DNA of 64,000 nucleotides, taken from assembly GCA_933207985.1 (NCBI GenBank), contig OW240917.1, positions 243,129,975 to 243,193,974 on the forward strand. Direction: 5' to 3'. This stretch comes from Pelobates cultripes (lineage: Eukaryota; Chordata; Amphibia; Anura; Pelobatidae). The translations under genes and the position numbers were made by a program. Below the pieces are notes generated by a model. The model was given only the letters and a program-made list of their open reading frames with translations, was not told where the DNA came from and did not search any database. Positions 1 to 11,749 of this stretch are shown here, in pieces. Positions within the stretch are counted from its first letter, which is position 1, and every line of letters starts with the position of its first letter.

Positions 1-267
1 GGTACAACGGCATGGTTGCATGGTGGAACCCTTTGTTCCACCAAAATGGTTTGAGAAATTACATTGGGATAGCGCCAGGACACTCCTTCCACCAAAACTA
101 TTACAGCGTGTTGTAGTGGTTATGGTGCATGGAGTGTTTCTTAAAATTTGATTGAAGTGTCTTTTCCAATGCATTAAAATCAATGGAAAAAGTAACGAGC
201 ATGGGGACATAATATTAAAAGCTTTCAGTGACAGTAGAAAGGGCAGTTATTTAATGCATTGACAGGA
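1..267. other. Unannotated flank with a MITE-end fragment
   Basis: No gene is visible. About 77-141 reads as a decayed MITE terminus (gccaggacactcc, then tgtagtggttatggtgc) like the one at 13.72 kb. The rest is unremarkable. Confidence 0.35.
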
Positions 268-714
268 TTAAAGGGACACTGTAGGCACTGTAACTGTTTC
301 ATATCATTTAAGTGGTTATAGTGTCTTGAGTTCCCTAGCAATGTGCTTCTATTCTGTGTTAAACAGTTTTTAATCTTCTAATGACAAACAAGAGTTCCCA
401 GCAACCTGTGCTGCTTTGATTAATGAGGATGCAATAGCCTGAGCAGCAATGGGCAGCTGTGATTGGCTGTGTGTCAGTTGATTGCTTTTAGTCTATCACA
501 GCGCCACTTGCTGGTAGGACCTGGTATGGCTACAAGGAAGAATTTAATCCCTATCTTAGCCACACCTCCAGTGGAGGCCGGGTTGTAGTTGGCCAAACAG
601 CCTTATTTACTGTTAGACTGCTTGAAAATGTTTTAACGCCAAATGGAGGGACTCCAAGAATTATAACCAAGTCAATTAGGTCAAGTGGTTATAGCACCTA
701 TAGTGTCCCTTTAA
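268..714. mobile_element. T2/Kolobok-like MITE with TTAA duplication
   Basis: The element is bounded by TTAA at 268-271 and 711-714. Its ends are inverted: TTAAAGGGACACTGTAGGC on the left and CCTATAGTGTCCCTTTAA on the right. There is no coding capacity. A TTAA target with ends starting AGGRR is the hallmark of the T2 family of the Kolobok superfamily described in Xenopus. The family assignment is by motif only. Confidence 0.8.
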
Positions 715-1360
715 ATGATGTTTGTGATACGTAAATGTTGATTTTGAAGATGAAACAAGTGGTAAGGTTTTTTAAAGACCGGATATTAGCTAACTGGCTC
801 CTCTATTCTGTTACGATCTATGTATCCGTGACAAAGTTTGTTCTACATGAGCGGTTCTAGATAATTCCTGCAATATGTTCTATCGAGCCTGCACTGTACT
901 CCTCTATAGATGCCTAGGGAGCGATTTATCAACATAAAACTGGAACAATTCAGTCACAACGTAGTAAATATTGAACAACCTACGGAAGAGCATTCTTTTG
1001 ATTCCCGCTGAACCTTTTTTACTTGATAAATGTACTCCCTTGGGGGACGCTGAGATGTATCTAGTCAATGTCAAAGCGTCCCTGGAAAACTGTAAAAATG
1101 TTGGCGAGTGAAAGACTATCACATGAAACCAATCCCTCTTTTGATTGTATTAGTGCTGTCAAGGATGCAAACATAAAAGACTGGTAGAGTTAGTAAGAGT
1201 ATATCTACATTCTTTATGTTAATATTTATAGCGTGCCAAATGTCCTCTATCATTAAGGGGTTAATGCATAATATTGCATGAAATACAAGGAAGACTAATA
1301 TTTCTCTCCCCTTAGCTGTATACAGTGCAGTCTCTATTTCTAAAACAAATGAATAATGAG
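715..1360. other. Unannotated sequence
   Basis: No coding region or recognisable element was found. The short ORFs here are isolated and lack splice context or recognisable domains. Confidence 0.4.
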
Positions 1361-1382
1361 ATTAAAGAGAGAATTCAAAGTG

Positions 1383-1490
1383 GATTATTATTAATAATAT
1401 CTATAAAGTGCCAGCAAATCTTGCAGAGCAATGGGCGGATTTACAGACAAGTATTTGTAACCTGACAAGTTGGTCGCACAGTAACAGAGG
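1383..1490 (-). mobile_element. Truncated retroposon 3' end with a 12-bp target duplication
   Basis: Read on the minus strand, this ends in an AT-rich (TAA)n-like tail (plus strand gattattattaataat). It is flanked by gaattcaaagtg (1371-1382) and gaattaaaagtg (1491-1502), an 11/12 direct repeat. The body (aagtatttgtaacctgacaagttgg) matches the larger fragment at 55.4-55.8 kb. This fits a 5'-truncated LINE-type insertion; the LINE clade is not certain. Confidence 0.6.
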
Positions 1491-1512
1491 GAATTAAAAG
1501 TGAATTTCAAGT

Positions 1513-2022
1513 TTAATTGGAACACTAAAGGGTCAGGAACACCATGTATTCCTGACTCTTTAGTGTTAAAAATACTATCTAGCCCATCTGCTCTCCTGGC
1601 CCCCTCTTGCCCTCCTTAATATATAGTAAAATGTTACATTTATTCCAGTCTGCTAGTGCTGGATCTGCCCCTGATCTGCCTGCTTGGCTGACATCATCAG
1701 AAGTGATGATCTGAGCCAATCACAATAATTTCCCATTTGAAAGCATTGGCGTGGCTGAGACTGTCAAGGAGGCAGATCAGGGGCAGAGCCAGCACAAGTC
1801 AATCTGCATTTCCTAATAGAGATGAATTGAATCAATGCATCTCTATGAGGATAATTCAGTATCTGCATGCAGAGGGTGGAGACACTGAATGGCAGTCACA
1901 CCGTGCAGCACTGCCCCAGGAAGCAGCTCTAGCAGCCATCTGAGGAGTGGCCAGTGGAGTTATCACGAGACTGTGATGTAAACACTGCTGTAGTTGTTCT
2001 GGTGACTATAGTGTCCCTTTAA
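1513..2022. mobile_element. T2-like MITE nested in foldback family F
   Basis: TTAA at 1513-1516 and 2019-2022. The right end is gactatagtgtccctttaa; the left end has decayed (TTAATTGGAACACT instead of TTAAAGGAACACT). A subterminal inverted pair, aagggtcaggaacac and gtattcctgactctt, follows the left end. Confidence 0.7.
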
Positions 2023-2140
2023 GGTCAAAATAGTCAAACTTGAAAAATTTTCTAAGTCAGCTATGCTTTCAGTTCATCTACTTTGGCCTTAAATTTGACA
2101 TTGGTTTTAAATTTGTTTTGAATTCTCGCTTTAGTGAGTA

Positions 2141-3291
2141 AACCTCTAAAGTTCAACGACACTCCAACACAACAGCAAATATTGGTAAGAATCACCAAAA
2201 TTTCACTAGTTTTTACCAAAACTGCACATCTCATTTGGTACATGTGGCGGACCACTTGTCAAGGGACTTGAGTGTCACTGCTAAGGCTCTCCTTTCCTTC
2301 TGAATTACCTCTCCCAGCGCCTAGAAGAGTGATTATAGCTCAGTGTTATAGCTTGTATAGTGGTCTCACCCAAACACTAGTCGAGACTTAGTGAAGGGTG
2401 AAGAAGAAAAGTTTTTATTGTCAACTTGTCAGCAGTAGCTCCCCAGGAGAACAATGGGATTGCGACATCCCCAGCGCTTTGGTATCTGTACCTAGGTGGT
2501 AAATATAATTAGTGGCCAAACACTAACAAAAACAAAAACTGGGTAACAAAAACAACAATGCAGGATTACCCTGCCCACATCACCAAACAAATACAATTTT
2601 TTAGCAGGCCTCGGCTGCTCTCTGATGCAGCGCAGAGTTTCAGACCATTTAGTGGAAGTTACTGAAAACCACAGAGTTTTTCATGGGTACATGGTGCTCC
2701 CTCAAGTCCAGGGTGCCATTGGATGCCTAACCACCTCCTCTGTCTCCCCTCCAAAAAGCACCTTGGTAGTTAGTCCTGGGACCAATAGTGCTCACAAAGA
2801 GATTTAAGCGACCGGTGCTTAATCCGAACCAGAGATCCATAGCACTCAGTGGTTGTTCCCAGTCAGGTGCACCATACCTTCAAAGCCTACATGGGGGTTC
2901 CTGGTCCTCTCGAAGACTTCTGTTAGAGGCGCTAGACAGGGAGTCATATTTTGGAGGAGAAAATCCTGTGAATTATGGTTCTTTTGAGGGAGGAGGTGGT
3001 TCGGGGGCCATGTAGTTTTCCTGGGTGACAGGGTGGTCTGTCACAGTACATTTGGTGTCTGGTAGAAAATGGGAAGAATGGGATTTACATATTAAAAACC
3101 TACAATTTACCAGATTCACTATTCTGTGTTCTAGAAGGAGGTACATATATAAAATAAATTCACCTGCTTTATTTAAGGCAAATATCCAGAAATACACAAT
3201 ATTCTTCAACTGGCAGATCAAACGACGAGTGGGAAAAAAGTTTTAGAAAATTAACAAAAAAAGATACAAATGGGAGGTCAAAGACTCCGTA
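2141..3291. other. Unannotated sequence with no convincing gene
   Basis: Several ORFs of 60-82 codons overlap on both strands, but none shows a recognised domain. No complete mobile element could be delimited. Confidence 0.35.
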
Positions 3292-3495
3292 TTAAAGCGG
3301 TACTGTTATGCCAAACTTACCTTTCCCCAATCGCTTACTCTTCCACTCTCAGGATCTGTTCTTCATTTCTTCCTGCCTGCTCTAGCTTTCTTTAAAGCAG
3401 CACTGTCATGCCAAAATAACCTTTTTAATCATTTCCTCTTCTATTCCTCTGTCAGGATCTGTTTTTCATTTCTTCCTGTCTACTCTAGTTTTCTT
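3292..3495. mobile_element. MITE end, tandemly duplicated
   Basis: Two successive copies of a ~100-bp segment start at TTAA 3292 (ttaaagcggtactgttatgcc) and TTAA 3392 (ttaaagcagcactgtcatgcc). Both continue to aggatctgttcttcatttcttcctg or its close variant. An inverted match lies at 52.28 kb (catgacagtgccactttaa). No right end was recognised nearby. Confidence 0.5.
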
Positions 3496-3619
3496 TAAAA
3501 CATAAGACAAAGTAGGGACTACTTTATCATTGGAGGTTTCCTATGCCTGACCATCTATGAAGAGCGGAGGATGAAAGTGTGCTCCGTTTCCTGTGGTCAG
3601 AGAAATTTTCCCATAATTC

Positions 3620-4740
3620 TAACCTTTACTCCGTGTTCTCTGGATGCCTCCTTTCCGTATTCCCGACTGCCGGCAAAACTACAGAATTTCGTCCATGAGA
3701 GCAGTTCGTCCATTCGTGTTAGAATTAAATTCGGGACTTTTGTTCGGATCAGAATTTCATTCAAATGAATGAAATTCAGATCTATTCGTGATGCGGCTGC
3801 ATCTTGCAGCCACTTGGTAGATAACTCCCTAATTCCCACGTTATTAAGGAGCTATCTACTAAAAGGCTGAAAGACCAAGATTGTTATTTGACCTTTTTGG
3901 GGGCTGAAAAAATAAGGTTTTTAGAAAAAAGAAGACATCAAATGGTAAGTAATTTTTCTATTTACAGGTATTTAGTTTTATTGTTGCCCCCTCACTATTT
4001 TTAGGGTGGGGGGGTAGGTAGGAATTTATTTAATTTTTTTTGGGGTGGGGGGGTGACTAGGGGCTTGGGGACCTCTAGTCACCTGGGAGGTTTACATTTA
4101 GCCACCACTCGCCGCCCATGAGTGGGGGCCGAGGGGGAGGACAATAGGTCCTCTCCCCATTGTTATTTAAAGCCCCCACCCATCACCCATGGGTGGGAGC
4201 CGGGGGGAGGACAATAGGTCCCTCCCCTTATTATAATATAGGGCCCCCACCCGCCGCTATGTGGTGGGGGCCAGGGGGAGGACAATTTGTAACTTAGGGC
4301 CCCCACCAGTCACCCATGAGTGGGGGCCGGGGGAGAACAATATGTCCCACCCCTTATTGTAATATAGAGCCCCCACCCACCGCTTATCAGTGGGGGCAAG
4401 GGGGGAGGACAATAGGCCCCCCTTATTGCAATTTAGGGCCCGCACCCACCGCTTAGGGGTGGGGGCCGGGGGGGAGGACAATAGGTCCTGCCCCATTGTC
4501 ATTTAAAGTCCCCTGTCTTTTCAGAGTGTTTACATTAGTGCCTAATAACCCATCTAGTGCCATGGAGACGCTAAACACTCCCAATAGAGATTAATGAGGA
4601 GATGTTGATTGGCTAGCGTGCTGTGTGGCCCCGCACACTGGGGGGAAAGCCTCGAATATGCAAGGCACCAGGAACATTCTAATTCTAAACACTGACTGTC
4701 TGTGATGCATCCTGATTGGCTAGTAAGTTCATATCTATCC
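3620..4740. mobile_element. Probable non-autonomous DNA element with internal tandem repeat
   Basis: The stretch holds an inverted pair (ggtagataactccctaa and ttaaggagctatctac) and a palindromic ctgcatcttgcag. A consensus splice donor and acceptor lie 25 bp apart (caaatggtaagtaa at ~3950, tttacag at ~3966). A GC-rich tandem array follows. TIRs and target duplication were not identified, so class and limits are uncertain. Confidence 0.35.
4110..4512. repeat. ~70-bp GC-rich tandem repeat, about six copies
   Basis: The unit reads gtgggggccgggggaggacaat, then ttattgtaatatagggccc, then ccacccaccgc. Copies start near 4123, 4193, 4263, 4319, 4391 and 4459; spacing varies because the third copy is shortened. 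No function is proposed. Confidence 0.8.
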
Positions 4741-7206
4741 ATTTTTGCCATATTTGGTCAATGATAGTTTCTACATGAGTGAGATTCATCTTAGTGATGG
4801 ATTATGGGTAAGTCTGATTAGCAACCGAAACAGAACCTTGCTTTATGGGCATCTTTTGGCAATTCTTCACTTTTCACTTTTTCAGTCAGAAGTCTGTCTC
4901 TGTGTTGAGGTAAGTTTAATGACTTATTTTTTTTTTTTTTTTTTTTAGAAAACTGTGTGTGTGTTTATTTTTTATTTATTTAATTTTTAATTAGAGGGTT
5001 TAATTAGATAATTACCTACCAATCAGAACATAAGCAATGATTGCCATTATTTTCTTTTTAACTAGAACACATTAAACAAAAATACAAAAAATACAAAAAA
5101 ACCTTATGAGGGGTTTTATTGATTTTAATGTAGCCGTGCAGTATACATTTTCCATAAGATGTGAGATATGGTCACATAAGTAAATCAATCTGGCTGACTC
5201 GCCTTTGATCTTGACTGGTCTTATTAGCCGAGATTTCATTATGTTTTGTGAGCTGTAATAATGTAGCTCCTGATCGGAATGCTTAACATTCTATCTACAC
5301 TGCAATCAGCTATCTCCTCGCATTTATTTACAGCGGCAGGACAATCCAAACTGCACCATCTTGAACAATGTAATTGTATCAGGATATCAACTTTTTAAAA
5401 CTCTTAAAGCAGCCCTGTCATTTTTTAAGTGGGAAAAAATCTAAAAGATATTGAGACCCAAGGAGATATATTGAAGCAGATTAGATTCATTTTATTTTAA
5501 GAACAAATGGGGAAAGTCTGTGAAATCTACACTTGAAAGTATCTCCAATACTGCCCTCGAAAAAAAAAAAAAAAATCACAGATTGTCCATGTTGGTAATG
5601 ATCGCGGGTACCTAATCCGCATGTGTTGGAGGACTTGCTGTATGCTCTATGGTCTCTTTGGTGCTCTACGGTCTCTCTTTCTCTTACTATGGAGCCATTT
5701 CGTCATTCAGATTTTTATATGTGGCATGCACTGACCTCTGTACGTCTATCTATGCTGCTGTTGTGATAAATCAACTACTAAATTTTGTTAGTCCGTATGC
5801 CCTTCCGCTTTCCCTTTTTCCAAAAGTCTGTCTAATCATCTGGAATCTGTATAGTCAAGAGAGGAGCTGCACTCAAGTTTTTGTAAATTGCCAGAAGATA
5901 TTGGTGCTCCCAACCTATTGGTTGCCAAGTCCCAAACTGTAACTGAGTAACTAGACAGAAGGTCCAGGAACTCAAGGTGTCTACAAAAGTGCAGACTTTT
6001 ATTGAAACGTCTAGCAAGAGGCGACAATTTGTTTGTCTCTGTGTGCTGGTTGAGTGTCACATGTGTGGTGGCAGAACTTTGTTTCTGGAGGAGTGTAAGT
6101 TCTGTGTTTGTATGTTGGAGAGTTTGAGTGTTGTGTGTAGTTTCTGACTATGTGTGTGTTTTGCCCTCTTCCTGCTTACCTTTCACCGGAGGTCCGTTGG
6201 AGGATAAGCAGGATATCTGGTGTTCCGGTGGGGGAGTGTTGTGTTCTGCACCAATATTGGATGTATTTAATGACTTAGAGTGCCAGTTGTGGACATCAAG
6301 AAGTGCCATGGGGATATTGAGGGATCTCTTAAAGTGGTCTGCACCCATTAGAGGTACAGACTACAACTCCCTCAAGCAGGTAAGCAGTCACAATTCTTTT
6401 AAATCCCCCACCAGGTCCATGGCTGAACTCTGACCATAGGTGGCTACCAAAGGCAATCTGGCCCTGAGAATACCTCCTTGCAAAATACTTAAATATTTTA
6501 TTGCCATATTTATTGTATATAAAAAGTATTTCATGTAATTTATTTAGGAACTTACAATAACATCCCAGAGTTTCTTTCCATACTAGTAATCCCTTTATAC
6601 TTTGATCACCTGCTATATCATCTAAGTGTAGGATCTAATGCAACAGAAGTATCACTTTCTCGGTCATTTTTGCCAAAGATGACTAGTCCAGATCTCACAT
6701 TATCAATGCAGCAAAAGCCTTAACTATTACATCTATTATATCTTCATTGTATCTAAGCAACCAGTACTTCAAGTAACCTTCAAAGAGAAAATCGGGGTTC
6801 ATGCAGGGTCCAATTACAGCCCACCTGGGCTGCAAATATTATCAGAGCTGGGTGGAAGTCTGTACCATTTCTTTCTCTGAATAATTGCACTCCAAGAAAG
6901 AATGGATCTGCAGCTCTAAAATGGTTAGAAGAAGGGAGAAAACTGACTCTAATTGAGATTTTAAGCATAGGGTCAGCACAGAACATCCCACATGGAGCTG
7001 ATAGAAAAGTGACTCAGTAAATTCTTAGTCCAAAGTTGCACGGTAATTGCTCAAACTGACTGTGAACACAAGTACAAAGCTAGTCCTTCAGCACCAAAAT
7101 AGTTAAAAATTGTTTATTTCATAACATACATATTTTGCAGACTACATAACACAGGCTGCTGTGGTTGAAAAAAAAATCATATAATCAAAAAAGTGCTCAG
7201 CGAGAA
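4741..7206. other. Unannotated, with MITE-like fragments
   Basis: There is a poly(T) run at ~4926-4946 and poly(A) at ~5560-5576. A decayed end, cttaaagcagccctgtcat, starts at ~5404. A repeat fragment at ~5850-6020 (gtccaggaactcaaggtg, aagtgcagacttttattg) resembles parts of the 32.07-kb palindrome region. No gene was found. Confidence 0.35.
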
Positions 7207-8131
7207 TGTGACAGAAGCTCCCACACCACTGACTCTTGGAGAGGCTTGAAGGCCAGCCCCCTGCTAGCAGCCTATCGACTCATTTCCAAGAGCCCCTAAA
7301 AGGGGCTATTGTCACCAGGGGGGATGGATGTGGTGGCCGTTGATGCTTATTTTGCTTCCCAGCTGGAATTGAGGACCACTGGGGCTTGCCTGACTTGTCC
7401 TACACATCGAACGCCTGACCGGGAGATATAATCACTCTGGAACTGTTCATCGGTTGGGGACTGTACCATGAATCTTTAATAGGTTATCACTAGGTCTCCC
7501 GAGAACCAACCAGGGCAATGAGGCATCGGAGGATACCTGGGACCTGAGAGCGCTCCTCACCCCAGAGTCCAAGAAACTCCTTTTGTAAGACCGTGACTAA
7601 ATTGCCACTCCTCGGCGGATCAAACAATAGCTATGACACAGTAAAACTTTAACAAGCTGCAGCTCAAGTGATCTCAGATCAGGGCAATGAGTACAGCGAG
7701 GGCGCTAGATGATGGGCTATTCAAGGGTATATACTGTGTGGGGGTGCAGTCCAGAGAAAGGGATTCCGGGGGACATTTTGTGTTTTGTGTCTCTAGGACT
7801 GAGGGCACAGCAGGGAATCTATTGTGTTGACTGAGGCTAACTTCATTAAGACCCCCTGCAGGGAGAATCAATGTTTCTCCATATAAATAGCTGTGTTTTG
7901 GGCAATAAAGATCATTCTACGCCCTTCATTCAGTCTCGGCTAATGTGTGGGGAACAAGCTATAAGCACTGCTAAACGGGAAAGAAGGTCTCCTGAGGAGA
8001 GAGAAATATAATAAGAGTAGAAGAGATCCTCATAAACCCCAGTCAGGCTTCAGCAATTGGGTCTGAAGTGTTCCAAGGTCCCTGGTAGCAGCGAGGAAAC
8101 TGACCTGGCGCAGTACAGGGGCTCCGTCACA
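7207..8131 (+). mobile_element. Probable solo LTR
   Basis: It begins TGTGACAGAAGCTCC and ends GGGGCTCCGTCACA, matching inverted LTR termini. A TATA-like box (atataaatag, 7881-7890) and an AATAAA signal (7904-7909) are suitably placed. Similar termini (TGTGACG/CGTCACA) bound the LTR element at 38.5-42.4 kb. The flanking pentamers gagaa and gggat do not match, so a clean target duplication is missing. No internal coding region follows. Confidence 0.5.
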
Positions 8132-8214
8132 GGGATTCTTGTTCCCAGTTACTAGTTTAATTCTTTTAGGGCTATTACACCATGAATTATTTAGAATTCC
8201 CCAGCAAATTGCAA

Positions 8215-8490
8215 ATTTCAAAGAACACTCCATTGATTTTTTTTTTAATGTTTTCATTGGGGGTACATTAAAAAAAACAGCTTGCAAAAGCTGCAGACCC
8301 CCCTCTTTCATCCGAACAGACTTAAAGTTTGTTCCAGGGAATACTTTGATCAGACAATTTTCACTGAGCAGCTTCTGTGCTGAAGCCACAAGCATGCATT
8401 TACAAGTGCGCTTGCCACTTCCGTTAGCTCTGTGATTGGAGGTGTTTCTGTCTTTATTATAAAAGTGTCAATTTCCATTGAAATCAGCTA
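8215..8490. mobile_element. Decayed MITE fragment (family G)
   Basis: The stretch contains gaacactccattgatttttt and gtgtcaatttccattgaaatc, resembling the family at 25.7, 36.5 and 51.4 kb. The ends are not clear. Confidence 0.35.
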
Positions 8491-8819
8491 TTTAATGATG
8501 GACTCCAGACACATAACGCCCTTGAGCAAACTAAAGTGCTTTCTGTGTGGGTGGGGGGGCCTTTAACAAGAACCCTCTAAGCAACTTAACCGTTACTGTT
8601 CAATACAGGGGTTATGTTGCCCACAATCTATCGGCTTTGTTAACATCAATGAATGGCAGCTTAGCCCAGCGTTTTTAAGTAGAAAGCCATATCCACCATC
8701 ATGTTAATGGGAAGCGCAGAGAATTCATATGGAGCCGTGGCTAAGCCGCTACGGTAACAGGGCGGATGCTACTGTGCTCATTGCGGGCTTAGGGCAAAGG
8801 TTCTATAATCCCTTCCTGG

Positions 8820-9172
8820 AGAGGGTTGGACGGGGGCACTGCGCAACCTAAGATCGGTGGCGGAGTTCCCTGGAGTAGTGCGGGCTAAACTGAGTAAAGA
8901 GGTGCTGCTGGGCAGGATGGCGGGCCCATTCCTGGTACCACCATTGGAGGGCCTCAGGGTTTCCCCCCTCGGGGTGGTCCCCAAGAAGTTTAGGCTCATT
9001 CACCACCTCTCCTATCCAAAAGGGACCAACTGGCAGTGCGATGGTTTGGGTACAGGGGAGGTTGCTGGGGGGGATGTTTGCGGGGTTGTGTTCCGGATGG
9101 TGGCTGGCGGGTAGAGGCCGGATCTGCTGGTCCTCCATGCCGGGGGCAATGACCTAGGCTTGACACCGCAGC
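8820..9172 (+). pseudogene. Broken DIRS-type retrotransposon fragment (RT plus SGNH-like piece)
   Basis: Frame +1 from about 8845 encodes a DIRS-like reverse transcriptase N-terminal segment: a leucine-rich lead, then LRVSPLGVVPKKFRLIHHL and SYPKG (~8950-9027), typical of DIRS elements. The residues that normally separate VPKK from FRLIHHL are missing. After SYPKGTN the reading changes abruptly to unrelated residues, implying an internal deletion. A TAG at 9112-9114 is followed in the same frame by RPDLLVLHAGGNDLGLTPQ (9115-9171), resembling the GND block of SGNH-hydrolase ORFs carried by some DIRS elements. The fragment runs into the assembly gap. It is not an intact gene. Confidence 0.75.
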
Positions 9173-9272
9173 NNNNNNNNNNNNNNNNNNNNNNNNNNNN
9201 NNNNNNNNNNNNNNNNNNNNNNNNNNNNNNNNNNNNNNNNNNNNNNNNNNNNNNNNNNNNNNNNNNNNNNNN
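9173..9272. other. Assembly gap (100 N)
   Basis: Exactly one hundred N. This round number is a common placeholder for a gap of unknown size. It separates the DIRS fragment from a Tc1-like end, so continuity across it should not be assumed. Confidence 0.99.
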
Positions 9273-9321
9273 GTGCAAATGCTCAAAATCAGCAGTGGAT
9301 CAAATACTTTTTTCCCTCACT
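9273..9321. mobile_element. Tc1/mariner-like terminal fragment
   Basis: The sequence ends tcaaatacttttttccctcactgta. Its complement, TACAGTGAGGGAAAAAAGT, is the familiar terminal motif of Tc1-like elements in fish and amphibians, ending at TA (9320-9321). The rest of the element lies in or beyond the gap. Confidence 0.6.
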
Positions 9322-10574
9322 GTATGTGCATTTTATTTCTGATACAAAATGTATTCCAGAACTGATTCTAAACTTGTTTGGGCAGCGCCCTTCTCACCTA
9401 CTGTGCCTGGATGTCAAATGTGTTTTATTATAATTGTTTGCTATCTTTTATCTACTGTATAGTGCTGGAGAATATATTGGCACTGTGCAAATAATTTTAG
9501 TAGTAACTGCAAAATTCAAATAGAATCTATTTGGTTACATTAGATATCCAGAGAGGAACAAGTGGAAGTTTTGTGTCAACTGATATCCTGCATATTTGTT
9601 ACTATTAGGCCTCTCAACTGTACCAATTTATATGGAATCATCCCACTTATCCCACTTTCAGACTCTGGTTCTGCGGTCTCTATTGTGTTTCTTCGTGTCC
9701 TGAAAACCAGGGACATGACCCCAACCATCACAAGGCAAGTTGGATGTGCTTACGCTAGGACCAGGCAGACAGGACTTAGCAGCACTCAATGAAGAACCGC
9801 TCATTTTGGGGGGTCACACACAGGGCAGTTGCTTCAAACTGGTCTGGCAGTGTCCCTGGGACAACGCCCTGCTAAGGAAATAATAGGACAGGAAAAAGTG
9901 GGAGGGGGAAAGGCAAACACAAGCAATATATTCAACATACCCTGCACCAATAATAGGCACAGGGTGGCCAAACACAAAATGAATCTTGGTGCCCACACAT
10001 AGTGTCTGTCTTCCATACGCAGTGACACTGACTACTGTCACATTGCATTACATTGACTGTCTCCATACCTTTTTCTGGTATTTATTATGCTTAAATTTTT
10101 TAATCTGCCATTTCTTTTACTTTTTCTTTTAATTAATATATTTGATTTTCCTCTCTTTTTTTATTTCACCCTACTCTGCTTACTTCTTAGCTAATGTTAT
10201 TTTATTTTAATTTGTTTTAATTAGCTAATGTAACTGTTGTCTTTATTAAACTTCAGATCCTTCATCATTCACTTGCCACATGATGCTACTTCACCGACTT
10301 TATTGTCTTACCACCAGTACTTAAAATATCAATTACTTTTACAATGTCATTTTGATACATACCATGGCAATATTTTTGAGGCTATATTTAGCTGTATATA
10401 AATATTGTTTACTGCTATTTCAAGAATAACCTTAATTTATTCTACAACGTGATATGCAGTGTTCTTCTATGCGAGAATATATAACGTTTACTAACCTACT
10501 TATTCTTTATTTTACATTTCCTGTTTACATATACCTAAAGTAGTAATGACAAACCTTTATGAGACTGCAGTGCA
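9322..10574. other. Unannotated AT-rich sequence
   Basis: No gene or delimitable repeat is visible. Small ORFs overlap on both strands without recognisable content. Confidence 0.35.
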
Positions 10575-10760
10575 ATGGCATCATCTGGTTAGGTCAGTGG
10601 TAACATAACTGCTTTAGTATCAGAAAACCTAAGTTCAAATGCCCAAGTTTGTTAAACTACCTTGTCAGTAAGTGTCTTTGGGCGAGGCACCTAAGGACGA
10701 CCTATAACCACCTACATCAAATCCTTATAGATTGTTTCAACAGGGCATTCATAACCCCTA
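10575..10760 (+). mobile_element. tRNA-derived SINE fragment
   Basis: An A-box-like taggtcagtgg (10590-10600) and a B-box-like gttcaaatgcc (10633-10643) are spaced as in a tRNA-related RNA polymerase III promoter. They are followed by ccttgtcagtaagtgtctttgggcgaggcac, which I recognise as the body of a frog tRNA-SINE. The region does not fold into an intact tRNA, and no clear tail or target duplication is seen. Confidence 0.6.
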
Positions 10761-11749
10761 AATATCCTCTTTCTATAATTTTAAAGTACAGCAAAATATG
10801 TTGGTTGGTGCTAAATGCTAAAATAATTACATATGAAATTCGCACCACTGTCTGAACAAAGAAACGTTTTATTTATTTATGGGCCAATCTCTGAATATAG
10901 TTTTTTTTTAAAGGGATAAGTAAAGCATTTTGATATTAAAAACCAACAACAATTGAAGACACAAGTTTAAAGAGGTGCATAGAGTGCTGATGTAAAAATA
11001 ATGGTGAAACACATCATGTCAACTTAAGTCTTTTGCAAATCCCTTTAAATGTACGCTATTGAAACCATAATTTTCTTCTCACTAAATCTTGTCTTGTTGT
11101 TATTATTATTCAAGCGACCTGACGGTGTATTTAACTATATGCACATGTTGAAATAGAAATGACGGTCTCTACTAAAACAAACATTCCGGAAGAATTAAAA
11201 ATGGTATGGCCCAAATTTGTAACAACCTTTGACCACTGCACTGCTTCCCCTGTACTTACAAGGACAGTGTAGCAGGGCAGTGCTCATACGTTGTTTCAAA
11301 TTTGGGCCTTTGCAGACCAATCTTCATGGCTGCATTCTGACATCTAGTGTGGGGGGAGGAGGGAAGACTCTCAGCATTCTAAGTACACTATAAGGATTTT
11401 TTGCAGGCAGCAATATTCTGTTTAACGGTGATGTAACTATAATTACTGAATGATGGTATTACTTCAACATATGGGTCTATGTTGGGAAGAGTGTCTTAAT
11501 CTGTGTGGCCTTCTTGGGGAAATATGCTCAAGCAATTGTGTGGCGGCTGTGGTGTGCGATAGGAGGTAACTAGATGTTTAAAAATAAACTAAGCAAAAAA
11601 CTATATATAAGTGCAGTTATTCATATAATATTAGCCATTAAGCATGTCTGTGTATTTCATAAATAAATTATTGTAAATATATATATATATTATAAATATA
11701 ATCATACTGAATGTTTTGACATTTCAATGCATTCAAAATATATCAGAAG
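10761..11749. other. Unannotated AT-rich sequence
   Basis: No gene is visible. A short (AT)n run lies near 11679-11700. Confidence 0.35.

Larger units (their letters stand above)
1361..2140. mobile_element. Foldback MITE (family F) carrying two nested insertions
   Basis: The arms read gagaattcaaagtgaatttcaagttt on the left and aaatttgttttgaattctcgctttag on the right, an inverted-repeat element also seen at 14.7, 35.8, 44.5, 45.25 and 52.6 kb. It is interrupted by a retroposon 3' end (1383-1490) and by a T2-like MITE (1513-2022). After removing both, the body resumes in register (ttaaggtcaaaatagtc). Outer boundaries are approximate. Confidence 0.6.

Noticed and set aside
7207..8131. Firm call of an LTR with target duplication
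   Set aside because: Flanking pentamers gagaa and gggat do not match, so it is left as probable.
10590..10643. Possible tRNA gene
   Set aside because: A- and B-box-like motifs are present but no cloverleaf can be formed and SINE body follows.
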